The position numbers and the translations under genes were made by a program. Source: Conidiobolus incongruus B7586 (lineage: Eukaryota; Entomophthoromycota; Entomophthoromycetes; Entomophthorales; Conidiobolaceae). From it: DNA of 16,059 nt. The stretch covers positions 1-16,059 of the forward strand of contig JNEM01006109.1 of assembly GCA_000697335.1 (NCBI GenBank), written 5' to 3'. The notes beneath the pieces are model-generated. The model saw only the letters and a program-made list of their open reading frames with translations. It was not told the origin of the DNA and made no database searches. Position 1 is the first letter of the stretch. Each line of letters opens with the position of its first letter. Shown piece by piece: positions 1-10,300 of this stretch.

Positions 1-1044
1 AGCAACCAGACCATTATATAGGTTACAGTTGGAAAAAATAAGTTCAATGTCATCATAAAATTCATCAATAGAAGAATATTCAACATTGTCCAATTTTCTC
101 TCGGCTGTTTGTAAATCCATAGGCTTCTTGATAATTGTTGGATAGTCAGGTAAATTCATTGCTACATAATCGACCGGTACTGCAAAAGGATCAGCATCAC
201 GATGATGCTTCAGTTCTTTGATAATTTGACGACAGTGCTTCAATTGTTCTCGACTCATACTAGGCTTATGAGCTACAGGATAAACCGGAGGACGTGATGA
301 TTTGGAAGGTTTACTAGAATGTTTATTTTCCAACGATTTATGTGTAGTGTCAGCTTCAAACTTAGGAGGTGGAGCGTGTGTCTCATATTTTTTCCTCGTT
401 TCATCCTTAACAATAGGTTTATCATATTCCTGTTGTGAAGATAGTTGATTTTGAGGAGGTGGAGATGAATAGTTATTTGGTTCATTTGAATGCGGAAGAG
501 GAGAAGAATGGCCGGGACTAGGTTCTGGTTTAAAGTGGTTGTTATGAACTTCATTAAATTCCATTGAATTATCAGAAAATTGTTGAGAATAATTTGGTGC
601 TATGGGACTGGAATTATGACCAGAAGCTCCAACAGAATGAGGATTATCAGGAAATTCTTGTTCAGATGGAGAATCGGATTCATAAAGTGGACCGTTGTAC
701 TGTAGAGAACTTTTTGTTTCTATCCTATTAACCCCATTTTGTGAATTATAGTTATAATCGTGATGAGATGCTGAAGAATCAGAAGAATAATCTAAATTAG
801 TCAAAGCGTTTGATTGGGGCTCATATTTAGAATAACTATTGTATTGTTCACTATCATGGTGTGGAGACCCATTTCTGTAACTGGCACTTGTTTCATTACT
901 AGAGAATAAAAATAAAAATCAGTAAATTATACCAATGAATTACCAATTATTAATTTTATTAAAATGAAAAAATTGAATTAAAATGGTAAAATAAACCCAC
1001 CCTAAATTATGTGGAGATAAACTAGAATCTCTTGAACTTGACAT
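1..1044 (-). CDS. BDF1: BET-family bromodomain protein (Bdf1-like), N-terminal part, cut by left edge
   Basis: Two exons: 1044-1001 and 898-1, continuing past the left edge. They give 314 residues without a stop. The start ATG at 1044 has A at -3. Residues 1-225 are low-complexity, rich in Ser, Asn, Pro, His and Tyr. A bromodomain begins near residue 229 (MSREQLKHCRQIIKELK) and shows PVDYVAMNLPDYPTIIKKPM, the BET signature of the ZA loop, then ERKL and the acetyl-lysine-binding Asn310 in YNG. The sequence DADPF stands where animal BET proteins have WPF; yeast Bdf1 also lacks that Trp in its first bromodomain. BET proteins read acetylated histone H4 and work with TFIID-linked transcription. 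A second bromodomain and an ET domain would be expected to the left of base 1. The family call is strong. The symbol is by family resemblance only, because a Bdf1/Bdf2-type paralogue cannot be distinguished from this part. Confidence 0.92.
899..1000 (-). other. Intron 1 of the BET gene
   Basis: A 102-nt GT-AG intron reading GTGGGT at its 5' end and TTCTCTAG at its 3' end on the minus strand. A TTACTGAT sequence near 918 is a possible branch site. The alternative donor four bases further in (GTTTAT) would put TAA directly at the joint, so the donor at 1000 is preferred. It splits a Gly codon (GG|T) and joins exon 1 to the long open exon 2 in frame. Confidence 0.85.
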
Positions 1045-1104
1045 TGTTAAGTCAATTATCTATATCCAAATTGTTGTCGGGGATGAAAAAGAATTAATAT
1101 ACAG

Positions 1105-1112
1105 TATATATA
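1105..1112 (-). promoter_or_regulatory. TATA-like site upstream of the BET gene
   Basis: An alternating TATATATA lies about 61-68 bases upstream of the BET ATG on the minus strand. The spacing resembles that of the TATAAAA upstream of TUP1. In DNA this rich in A and T it may be chance. Confidence 0.3.
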
Positions 1113-1239
1113 ACGATTAATTTTAAGCTTTATCAACTATTTTGGTACTCCTTTGATATCTTAATAGAAGAGGTTTAAAGAACATTGATGAAATCAAGTG
1201 GTGAGTTAGTTTTGTTAAACCATTTTCAATCCCAATTTC

Positions 1240-1372
1240 AATTGGTTGATTTTAAAAGTCAGAGTTGAAATTGAATTATAGGAAGTGATGATTGGCTAAT
1301 AAGGAATATCAAGTGAATTTGATGGGATAGTTGTTGATGACCTCATAAAGGGGTAATTAATTTCTATTGGTT
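1240..1372 (-). promoter_or_regulatory. Three same-orientation CCAAT boxes upstream of the BET gene
   Basis: Minus-strand CCAAT pentamers lie at 1245-1241, 1295-1291 and 1370-1366, all pointing toward the BET start and spaced 50 and 75 bases apart. The middle one reads AGCCAATCA, which fits the extended consensus of the HAP/NF-Y complex. The others read AACCAATTG and AACCAATAG. They are about 200-325 bases upstream of the ATG, a usual distance for this factor. Binding is inferred from the motif only. Confidence 0.5.
1338..1353. promoter_or_regulatory. CRE-like and STRE-like motifs
   Basis: TGACCTCA at 1338-1345 differs by one base from the bZIP site TGACGTCA. AGGGG at 1349-1353 matches the core of the fungal stress response element. 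Both lie between the second and third CCAAT boxes. Each motif is short, so chance is a real alternative. Confidence 0.25.
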
Positions 1373-2225
1373 AGAAGAAGAATTTCAAATCCATAGACTC
1401 CAAAAGAGCTCTTTAGAAGCTCATATCATCATAGAACACCATACACTGACATTGCGGGGTTAAAATTTCAGCATAATACTCTTATAATAGGTAATAAATA
1501 ATATCCAGCATTAAAGATGACTGAAAACACCACATTTACTGTCAAGAAAAAAACGCTGATGGGATAGATGAGATCATGACAAACAAGTAAAAACTGACCA
1601 CTTTTTGATAATTACCATATGAAAGCTTGCTGAAGTAGTTATACCATAAATCCAGGCGATTTTTCAGTCAGAAACTTTGGACCAATAAGTAGAGCATATT
1701 TCTACCAACCATTTAAATTTTAAAGCATTATCCTTTAGTTATTTTCAATTCCATTTATAATCAATAAATTCAATTTCCAAATTTATAAACAAATTAAAAT
1801 TTATTCATAAAATTAGTTAATAATAAATATGCAATATTTAAAATTTAAAAATATATTCTACTGCATAATTCTGAAAAATATAATATTTAAAGACAGAATT
1901 CCAAATATTTAAAACAAAATTTTAGCCTTTACAAATACTAATCAGTAATAAATATTATTGATTTTATCATTTAATTTTATAGTATAAATATTTTTTAATG
2001 TATTGAATTAAGAAAGCTTAATTTTATCATTTTATTCAAAATAAATCAAATAATTGAAACAATTTTTTACAAGCCATATTAGAAGTTACTGATTAAGCTT
2101 CAAAAATAAACACAATCAAATCAAAATAAATACAAAGTTGGCTATATTATTCATTAAATAAAAATTCTTTATAAAGTAAATATAGATATAATTTGGAATT
2201 AAATTAATCAGAATTAATGTTTATA

Positions 2226-2252
2226 AATAATAATAATAATAATAATAATAAT
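2226..2252 (+). repeat. (AAT)9 microsatellite
   Basis: Nine uninterrupted copies of AAT. It lies in the spacer about 585 bases beyond the TUP1 stop and is likely length-variable between strains. Confidence 0.9.
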
Positions 2253-2813
2253 CTCAGTTCCAATATTCACTTTGATTCACAATCTTTTTTGACTGCTTTA
2301 TTTTTCAAAAGATTTATTAAAATAAAAATTTTATTTAATAAAATTTTGTATAAAATCATATTATATTAAATTAATATTAGACTAAGAATTGCCCATTTTA
2401 ACCTCTAGAAATTTATGTTTATATATCAAATTTAGAAAAAGAAGTTCAAAGTTAAACACTATTTTATTATTTCATAGATTTAAAAACCAGTGAGTAGTTT
2501 TTGAATTCAATTTGTAATATAATTTATAATGTTTAAATATTTTATTTGGAATAATCAATCCAAATAAAGATTTATTGCAAGTATCAAAGTAGTTTTCTGA
2601 TGTCAGTGTATATATTATAGGAATAAAACTTTAAAAAATTTAATTAATAAATATTGATATAAATAGTAAAGTTAATAATTTTAAAATATTGGATTATTCA
2701 AATCGGCTCAAAAGATATAGTAGTACAAGGAAATAATAAATTAAATTGTTAGAGCTAGATAGGGTTATTAATGTATTTAGAAGTTCAAGTAAAAAACAAT
2801 GACATTTATGGCG

Positions 2814-2819
2814 TTTAAT
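2814..2819 (-). terminator. Possible poly(A) signal variant of TUP1
   Basis: ATTAAA on the minus strand about 18 bases after the TUP1 stop codon. No AATAAA is seen nearby. Fungal signals are loose, so this is a weak call. Confidence 0.2.
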
Positions 2820-2836
2820 ATAATAATCATGGAATA

Positions 2837-4970
2837 TTACTTTTCCATATTGATATATGGTTTGTAGCTCCAAACTCTAGCTTTCAAATCTCCAGATCCA
2901 GTAGCAAACAACCCGCCTTTAGGGTTAAAAGCAACCGATATTACTACATTTAAAAATGATTAATGTTAAAATATTTGAAAGTAAAATATAAGGATACAAA
3001 ATCTTACCCGAGTTTTTATGACCTTGGAGCATAAATTGTGTTTGATGTGTTTTCATATCCCAGAATTGAATACTGCGATCTTTAGAACCAGACATAGCCC
3101 ACTTACCACAAGGAGAGCAAGCAACAGAGAGAACAAAGTCCTAGAAATAGATTAGCTATGGCTATACTAAAATGATGATTTATATACCTTATGACCAATA
3201 AAATTAGCAATGCAGCTACTAGGAGTAACAGTTCCCATGGTGCTACTACGATTAGGACCCACTTGCCACAGTTTCAAGGAGTTGTCTAAAGATCCAGAAA
3301 TAAGAGATTTACCTAAATAGTAATCAGAATCCTGTTATATTAGAAAAGGAGGTGATTAAATACCATCTGGAGAAAAAGCAACAGAATAGACACCATCTTT
3401 ATGACCTTCAAAAATATTTAGTATCCTATCTTGCTGTACGTCCCAAACGCGAACAAATTTATCAAGAGAACCAGCTGCAATATATCTTGAATCTGGTGAA
3501 ATAGCAACACAAGTAACACCAGGATCTTTGATATTGGTGCTCTCAATAATAAATTTAGTTTTGAGTTGACTGGTTTCCATGTCCCAAACTCGAACGCTTT
3601 TATCTCCAGATCCAGATACCAATAAGCGACCATTGTTAGAAAATTCAAGAGAATAAATATCAGAAGTATGCCCAGTAAACATGCTGCAGACACGCTTCGC
3701 TTGAATATCCCAAATTCGAATTTTGTGGTCTTCACCACCAGTTGCCAAAAACTTTCCATCAGGACTGAAACAAACAGCTCGAATATATAGATTGTCTTCT
3801 TTGACTGAGTCATCAACAAGTTCATAAAGCTTTCTGGCACTTGAAACATCATAAATTTGAGCAGTTCTGTTACAACCGGTAGCCAAATATTGGCCATCAT
3901 GACTAAATCTGACACAACAGACTACGCTATCATGATCAAGAGTGTGTACTAAATCCACATTTAAGTTGCGAGGAACTTTAGGATTAAATATAGCGAACCA
4001 ATTATCTCCTTCTTTTTTATATTGGGTGGCAACTGTATCAGGGTCAATTTCTCCAAAGTTACTTGGGCCTTGATGAGAGTTTGGTGCATGTCTAATTGGA
4101 GCTCTAGCCGAAGGTTGAAGATGTTCAGGGTGATGCATAGGATGATGTGAAATTGATCCCTGGCGCATTCCTTGGACTTGGTGATGTTCCATAGCATATT
4201 GAGGAGGCAAAGGAATATTAGATGATTCTAATTTGACATTAGGATGTCCACCGGGATTAGATGTATGGCTATGATTAGATGGTCCACCAAATCCTGGCTT
4301 AGAACTATTTGGTTGATGTGAAGGAGGTTCATCTTTTCTTGGACGTTTATGAACTGATTGTGACAATGCATGATGTGCTAAACTGTTAATACTAGGTGCA
4401 TCATGAGGTTGAGAAGATGGTGGAGGAACCGAAGGTGGAGGAAAGTTTGAATAATTAGCTTTTAACTGAGCGGGATCATTAGCAGCAGTTTGATTGTGAG
4501 GTAAGAAAGATGCGGGGGGTAAATTGGAACCACCATGAAGATTATTTGAACGAGAGCCGGTAGCGGAATTTCTTCCATCAAGCTGGCGGCGTAAATGGTT
4601 GATTTCTTCTTCATACCTATAAAAGTTCGTTTAATAAAATTAGGTGTATTTAAATAGAATTTAAAAATGAACATACTGTTTTTTCAAATTAGCGTGAGTT
4701 CTTTCTAATTCATAAATGTTTTGAGAAATTGTAGTAGCTTCATTAATATGAACGGTCACTAGTAGAAAGAAGTGGGTAGTTAGTAACATATAATAATTTT
4801 AAGAGATGATATTTACTTTGGCGTTCTATTTCTTCTCTCTGTTGGCGAAGTAAAGCAACTTCATGGTTTAAAGCGGCATAATCATTTTTAACTGCTTCTA
4901 AAAGATCATTCATGCGATGATTAGAGGAGCCATTTGCACTCGTAGAGTGATGGGGATATGGATTGGCCAT
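2837..4970 (-). CDS. TUP1: Tup1 general transcriptional co-repressor (WD40)
   Basis: Six exons: 4970-4817, 4758-4677, 4616-3364, 3312-3188, 3140-3008 and 2943-2837, giving 617 residues and a TAA stop. The start is the ATG at 4970 (A at -3); a TTG three codons earlier is not needed. Residues 20-93 form the Tup1 tetramerisation helix (MNDLLEAV, then YELERTH and [12 protein letters not shown]), which in yeast also binds the TPR protein Cyc8/Ssn6. Residues 95-280 are a His/Pro/Ser-rich linker with a basic HKRPRK patch at 168-173, a possible nuclear signal. After [13 protein letters not shown] (from residue 283) come seven WD40 blades to the C-terminus. They include the family hallmarks [41 protein letters not shown] and GHKNSVISVAF. 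The complex represses genes through DNA-bound factors and histone contacts. Introns are 47-64 nt, and three of them cut the blade-coding region. Length fits fungal Tup1 proteins. Confidence 0.97.
4759..4816 (-). other. Intron 1 of TUP1, with a perfect TACTAAC branch site
   Basis: A 58-nt intron with donor GTAAAT and acceptor TACTAG. TACTAAC at 4785-4779 matches the ideal fungal branch point and lies about 20 bases before the acceptor. The intron interrupts the tetramerisation helix after ERQ, and the joint makes an ATG codon that continues the helix. Confidence 0.9.
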
Positions 4971-7386
4971 AGTAATCAATTCCTTGGTAAAAAACTCTAT
5001 AACAATAAGTGTGGTAAAATTGATTAAAAAGTGTTTTATAATTGAAAGATTAGTTAAGTTATTTGGTGTAATTAATAAACAGATTTTGATGAGTTAAAAT
5101 TCAAAAGATGATATCAATTAATTTATTAGGTCATTACTTGATATGATAATGGATTAAACCAATTAAAACTGATTATTTGCAAACAATCCATGTTTAAGTT
5201 CAATATTCAAATTTTGTCACATGATTACTTTGAAGACTATTCCTAAGTTTCTTTCCAAAATTCATACTTTATTTAAATGTAACTCTGATTTAGCATAAAT
5301 CAATCAAAATTTCCAAATTTATTAATCATATTGATTCAACAATTTAAATCAAAATTAATTGATCTAGAATATTTTCCAAAATTTACTCTTATCTCACAAT
5401 TAAAGAACCTATATATAAATAAAATTCATTAAATTTTCAAATGAAAAATAGTTTCAAATTTTAAATTCATAATATATTAAATCTAAATTTAGAAACCAGT
5501 TCATAATTATGAAAAATTTTTATTTAATAATAGTTTATAATCACTCTTTAAATTTATTTTATATTGAATAAATATGAGGGGATTACATTTAGGTTTTGTT
5601 TTTTTCAATAAATATTAATATATATTAAGTCCAATTCAATCAATATATCTATATCTTTAAAAATATTAAAATTAATCAAATAGAAAGAAACTCGATATAT
5701 TTGACATAGTTAATTCAATTACTGTTAAATAAAGATAAGCTTGTGAATTGTATAACTGAGATATAATATAATCAGTAATATCACACTATTAGAATATGAT
5801 TCGAAATATAGTGGAAGTAATTTTTAGCACCAAATACTATTATTCAGGCTAATACTAGAATACCAAAGCTTGATCAGAAAATAGTATGCATAAATATATA
5901 ATATTCCAATTTTAATATTGTGACATTTAATTGGGCTATCCAAAAATCATATTAATATTAATAATAGAATATATTTACTATAATACCTCAATATTTGGCG
6001 AATCATATATAAAATTAGCAAATTGGAATTTTATATTATAATCACGATTAATTTTATTCTTAATCATCATAATTATTATACTATACATACATGTATTTCT
6101 ATCACTATTATAATTCCTATTAGTTTAAATATATTGAGTGTTTGCATAATTGAGCGAAGAAATTTTAAATTTTATGACAAAAGTAATATAATGTTTAAAT
6201 TATATTCAGTTGGAATAAAATATGGAATACATAATTAATATATAGAAAACATGAATTTGGGTAGTAAATATCGAATCGAAAAAAATATACTATACCATAG
6301 ATAAATATGTTTGTTACTCAAATCTATGGTTCATCATGTTTCAATTAAATATTTAGTATTATATTTGAACAAATAATATGAAAAATTGGTTGGAACTTGG
6401 ATGTACAAAATTTAAAATTACACTTAATTATTCAAACGCCAAATACATTCTCATGGAAATGCTAAATTGGATATGTATAATATCATTTTCAGAGTCAGTT
6501 AAAATAATATATTTAATTATACAGTGCATATAATAAAATAAATGATTCTACTGACAAATTATATTTTTAATATTTTTGCGTAATTAAACTTATTACACCT
6601 AGTTGAAACAAAAAATATTGTTTTAAATTTAATTCATTAATAAAGTCATGGGATAATTTATCAAACAAAATTATTCTTGTAATTAATATGAAATAATAAA
6701 TATATTGAAAGAGAGTATAAACTTAATAATATACTATATTCAATATATTTTGGATATTAAATTGCTCAAATGTGCTTTAAATATTAATATACATAATTTT
6801 GTTTGTTCCTTCAGTACTACAAAAATTTCTAACTTATTGTATATATTAAAAATAAATCATATATTGGTTTAACAATAATGAATTATACAGTAAAATAAAC
6901 AGATTAATATATGTTAACAATCCTATGTATATAAAATATAAACCATCAAACATTTGTATATTTTTATTATTTTATGACGTATTTTATTAAATACTTATTT
7001 TAGTTACAAACCAAGAGTGACTTTGTATATTATCGATTTAATGATTTATACTTGAAGACAAAAGGGTTATATGAAATAACTTTTAAAATCAAATATACAA
7101 TTCACATATTAGATTATTATGTGAATCTCTCAATATTATCAATTATTGATATTTTTATTGAATGGCTGATTGTTTTAGTCACAATATAATTCTATTATTT
7201 ATAAGATCTGAATAGTGATTATTTTTTTCAATGCTTAATATATTTTAAATGATCAAGAGAATAACAATGTACATGATAAAAAATTTAGTAATGGGATGAA
7301 TTCAAAAAACTACATACAAAAAACAGATAACTGAAATAAAATGATTTTGGGATATGGTGAAGGATGTTTAGATTATATTTTTAATT
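4971..7386. other. AT-rich spacer between the OGT and TUP1 genes
   Basis: About 2.4 kb, nearly all A/T. It must hold the TUP1 promoter on its left side and the OGT 3' UTR on its right side. No coding region, RNA gene or mobile element was recognised. Short frames inside are rich in Ile, Asn and Tyr, as expected of random AT sequence. A 9-bp inverted repeat is seen at 6294-6330 (ACCATAGAT and its complement, 19-nt loop), with no known role. Confidence 0.6.
5034..5040 (-). promoter_or_regulatory. TATA box candidate of TUP1
   Basis: TATAAAA on the minus strand, 64-70 bases upstream of the TUP1 ATG. It matches the consensus, but the surrounding DNA is AT-rich, so it is a moderate call. Confidence 0.4.
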
Positions 7387-10300
7387 TTAGCGGGGAATAG
7401 ATCCATGATCACCGTTTTTGATGATTGTATCTTTATCTTGAGTCGAATTTCCCATATGTGAATTTGTTAACAAATTTTGAAATGAAGCTTGAGTTAGTTT
7501 AGGAGATGGGTTTGGATCAGAATTCTGACCAGAAACCCAAATACATCCTGATCTAACTTGGCCTAGATGTCCCTCAGATTTCTTCCTATCCAAATATTGT
7601 TGCATATGGTCAATGAATTTAGGCTTTAAAAGGAAATCAGGATAGATGTTAGAATTGTCATTGGAAAATTTCTGATTAGGATCATTGCTAATGACTTGAG
7701 GTTGGTCATCTGTTGCCGAAGTCCAGCGATTCCAAGCCTCTATGTAGCCTCTTTCTAGATCTCTCACCCATCTTGGGGTGTCAAATAACGGAGATTTGTC
7801 TCGAGTCAAGAAAAGAGCCTTTCTAAGTTCATTCAGTTTTCCTTTACCCAAACGGAATGAACAAGTTTGCTTTAATATAGGGTGATTCATAAATCGAATA
7901 GGAATGCTGAATCCATTATTAGTAAATATCTCTTCATACGAACCAGAGACATATTGGTATTCAATAGAGTTAGCTAAATTCACAGATTGCTCTTCATAAT
8001 GCTGATAGGAGTTAACGACCATATGTTCACCATAACCAGAAGCCCAGGCAATGCTTGCAGCAACTCTGGAGCACATTTTGTGAGGATGGCGAGCAAATGT
8101 GATAATAGGTGTACCGGACCAAAGAATATCCACAGCAGTTGTGTGTGCATTACACTCAGGAGTATCGAAAAAGATATCTGCTACTCTTCCTCTATGAATA
8201 TGAATATGTTTAGCAGCAACTTCAGTAAAGATAATCCTAGACGCGACTTCAGGTCCAGCTAATTCGGTAGCCTCTCGACGTATATGTTCTTCACCAGCCG
8301 CGGGAAATTGAAGTAACCACAATATTGAATTAGGAACTCTCTTCAATACATTTAGCCAAACTTGGAAAATATTAGGATCAATCTATAATAAGGGTTAATA
8401 GAAATTCGGGCTTATTAAATAAATAAATCAAACCTTATAGAGTTGGTTGAAGTTTGCAAAAATCACATAATTGTCAGGAATGTTAGGGAAAAGTTCTTTT
8501 CTCATTGTGGTTCTTCTATTTTGTTCCACTAGCCAACCCAATTCCAGTTCCTCTTTACCTTCCAATATGAATCGTTGGTTTTGCATTTGGGGATCAGTAA
8601 GACTGGACGTGGGTCGAAGCTCGTCAGGTTCTCTAAATCCTTGTCGATGATCGTTGATGAAGTAGGAATAAGGCATATATAGAATCTTTTCAGTATAAAC
8701 CCATTCTTCAGAATGTTCTTCTGGATCCAGATCCATGACATCTACTTCAGAAATCTGTTCCATGAATTCGGGTTGATTAAAAGATTTAGCAGCATAACGA
8801 CTAGGACTGCGATTAATCCATTGCTCAGAACAAACGGTCTCTGGAGGACAGACAATGGGATCAGCAATAAAATAATCACACCAATTGCCTCCCAGAGTAC
8901 TAGCGAAGCCCATATATGACATCAAAAGTGGTGCAGGACGAGCTGCAAATACTTCGTTTCGAGCACCTTTAGTATAGCCATTCAAGTTAATCAAAATATG
9001 AATGCCATCTTGAACTATTCTTTCAACAATCGCTTGGGTAGTCCATCCTGATACATCAATGAAATTACTAACTTCTCTTTGGATTTTTTCTCTGTATTGA
9101 GATTGATCTGATGGAGTTGTCGCGTAACAATAAACAATAAATTTATCAGTATTATGCATCCCAAAAACGGCTTGCATCAAGTGGGAAAGAGGATGGTTGT
9201 TGAAATCAGAGGACACATATCCTAACTTGATGTGTGGACTTGGAGGAGGAGGAGGAGGGAAGACTGTGCTGGGTAACCAGGGTGAGACTAAAGTGTTGTA
9301 AGATATCCTTAAGGCATTTCGATGGCAAATAAGACGAACTTGACGAGCAGTAAGAGGATAGGTGAATGTATGAAATGGAAGAACTGTAGGAATCGGTGGC
9401 ATAGGCAATCCCACAATTGATGGTCTAGAATAGGTTGCCATGTCTTTTTGGGAGACATTAGACCAGTTAAAATTAGGATCAGAATTCAATTGTGAAAGTC
9501 GACTCCAGTACCATAGCCTTACTAAGCGTCTCATTGCCTTTTCCGTGGCACGAATAATCCAGGATCCTTCATTTAATAAGATTTTATTGTTGATACCAAT
9601 ATCAACAAGTTGTTCCCAGAATTGGGCGCGGGTTTTCCAAATTTGGCCACCATAATCCATATCTGTGCTAAACGCATTGGCAACTGAACGAATCCAAGAA
9701 ATACTAGTAGAATCAGAAGATTTTTTGAAAATAAAATGATTACCCCAACTATTGCCTTCGGAGAGTTGCTTATTGACAATTTCAATGATTCTATCCATCC
9801 ATCCAAGCTGAATTTGGTTGGCAACGGTTTTGGAAACTCTTCCTCTCCAATCGCATACACCACAAAGAGCATTGACTAAACCACAAATAGCTTCAACAAA
9901 GTCAGGGTTAACTTCCACAGCACGCTTATACCACTGGATACTATCCTGGATTTGTCCACTGTCCTTTAAAGCATTACCTAAATTAGCTAGAGCAACATCA
10001 AATTTAGGATTGACTTGAACTGCTTTTTCATACATGCTAATCGCTTTGCGAATATGACCCATGTCTTTTAATAACGAGCCAAGGTTGGTGTACAAATGAG
10101 GATGATTGGAGTCTAAACTCAAACCGTAATTGTAATATTGTAAAGCCAAGCCTGGGCCAGTAATTGGTGGATTAGTCTTGTTTGATTCTGTGGTAGAAGG
10201 AGCAGGAATTGTAGCTAGTAGAATTCCAAGGTTATTACAGGTTGAAGGAGAAGGGAAAAGAGCTAATGAAAGATAGTATAGTGGAAGTAAAAGAGGCAAG

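Larger units (their letters stand above)
1045..1735 (-). promoter_or_regulatory. Upstream region of the BET gene, less AT-rich than the spacer beyond it
   Basis: These roughly 690 bases directly upstream of the BET start have mixed composition and lack the long A/T runs that begin abruptly near 1735. They hold three same-strand CCAAT boxes, an AGGGG motif, a CRE-like site and a TATA-like site, listed separately where they can be placed. No convincing coding frame was found on either strand. The role as promoter or 5' UTR is inferred from position, composition and motifs. Confidence 0.55.
1736..2836. other. AT-rich spacer between TUP1 and the BET upstream region
   Basis: This is almost pure A/T with no long open frame, no RNA gene that I recognise and no transposon-like ends. 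It should contain the TUP1 3' UTR at its right end. The only clear structure is the trinucleotide repeat at 2226-2252. Confidence 0.6.

Noticed and set aside
273-554. 93-codon minus-strand frame
   Set aside because: It overlaps the BET exon in another frame. The true frame runs open to the edge and carries a recognisable bromodomain.
1517-1567. Short plus-strand frame starting MTENTTFTVKKKTLMG
   Set aside because: Only 16 residues, with no plausible splice donor to extend it and no known family.
2325-2347. 9-bp-arm A/T hairpin downstream of TUP1
   Set aside because: The arms are only runs of A and T, as expected by chance in this spacer, and the hairpin lies about 500 bases past the stop.
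3313-3333. Alternative acceptor of TUP1 intron 3 (AACAG ending at 3332)
   Set aside because: It leads at once to a TGA. The acceptor ending at 3313 continues the WD40 blade as [11 protein letters not shown].
6023-6238. 71-codon plus-strand frame in the spacer
   Set aside because: It lacks a proper ATG start at its left end, is dominated by Ile, Asn and Tyr as in random AT sequence, and resembles no family I know.
6294-6330. 9-bp inverted repeat as a possible small transposon end
   Set aside because: The loop is only 19 nt, with no target-site duplication and no second copy seen.
7987-8262. 91-codon plus-strand frame
   Set aside because: Antisense to the conserved OGT C-terminal lobe, with no family match. 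The other antisense and off-frame stretches inside OGT and TUP1 were dropped for the same reason.
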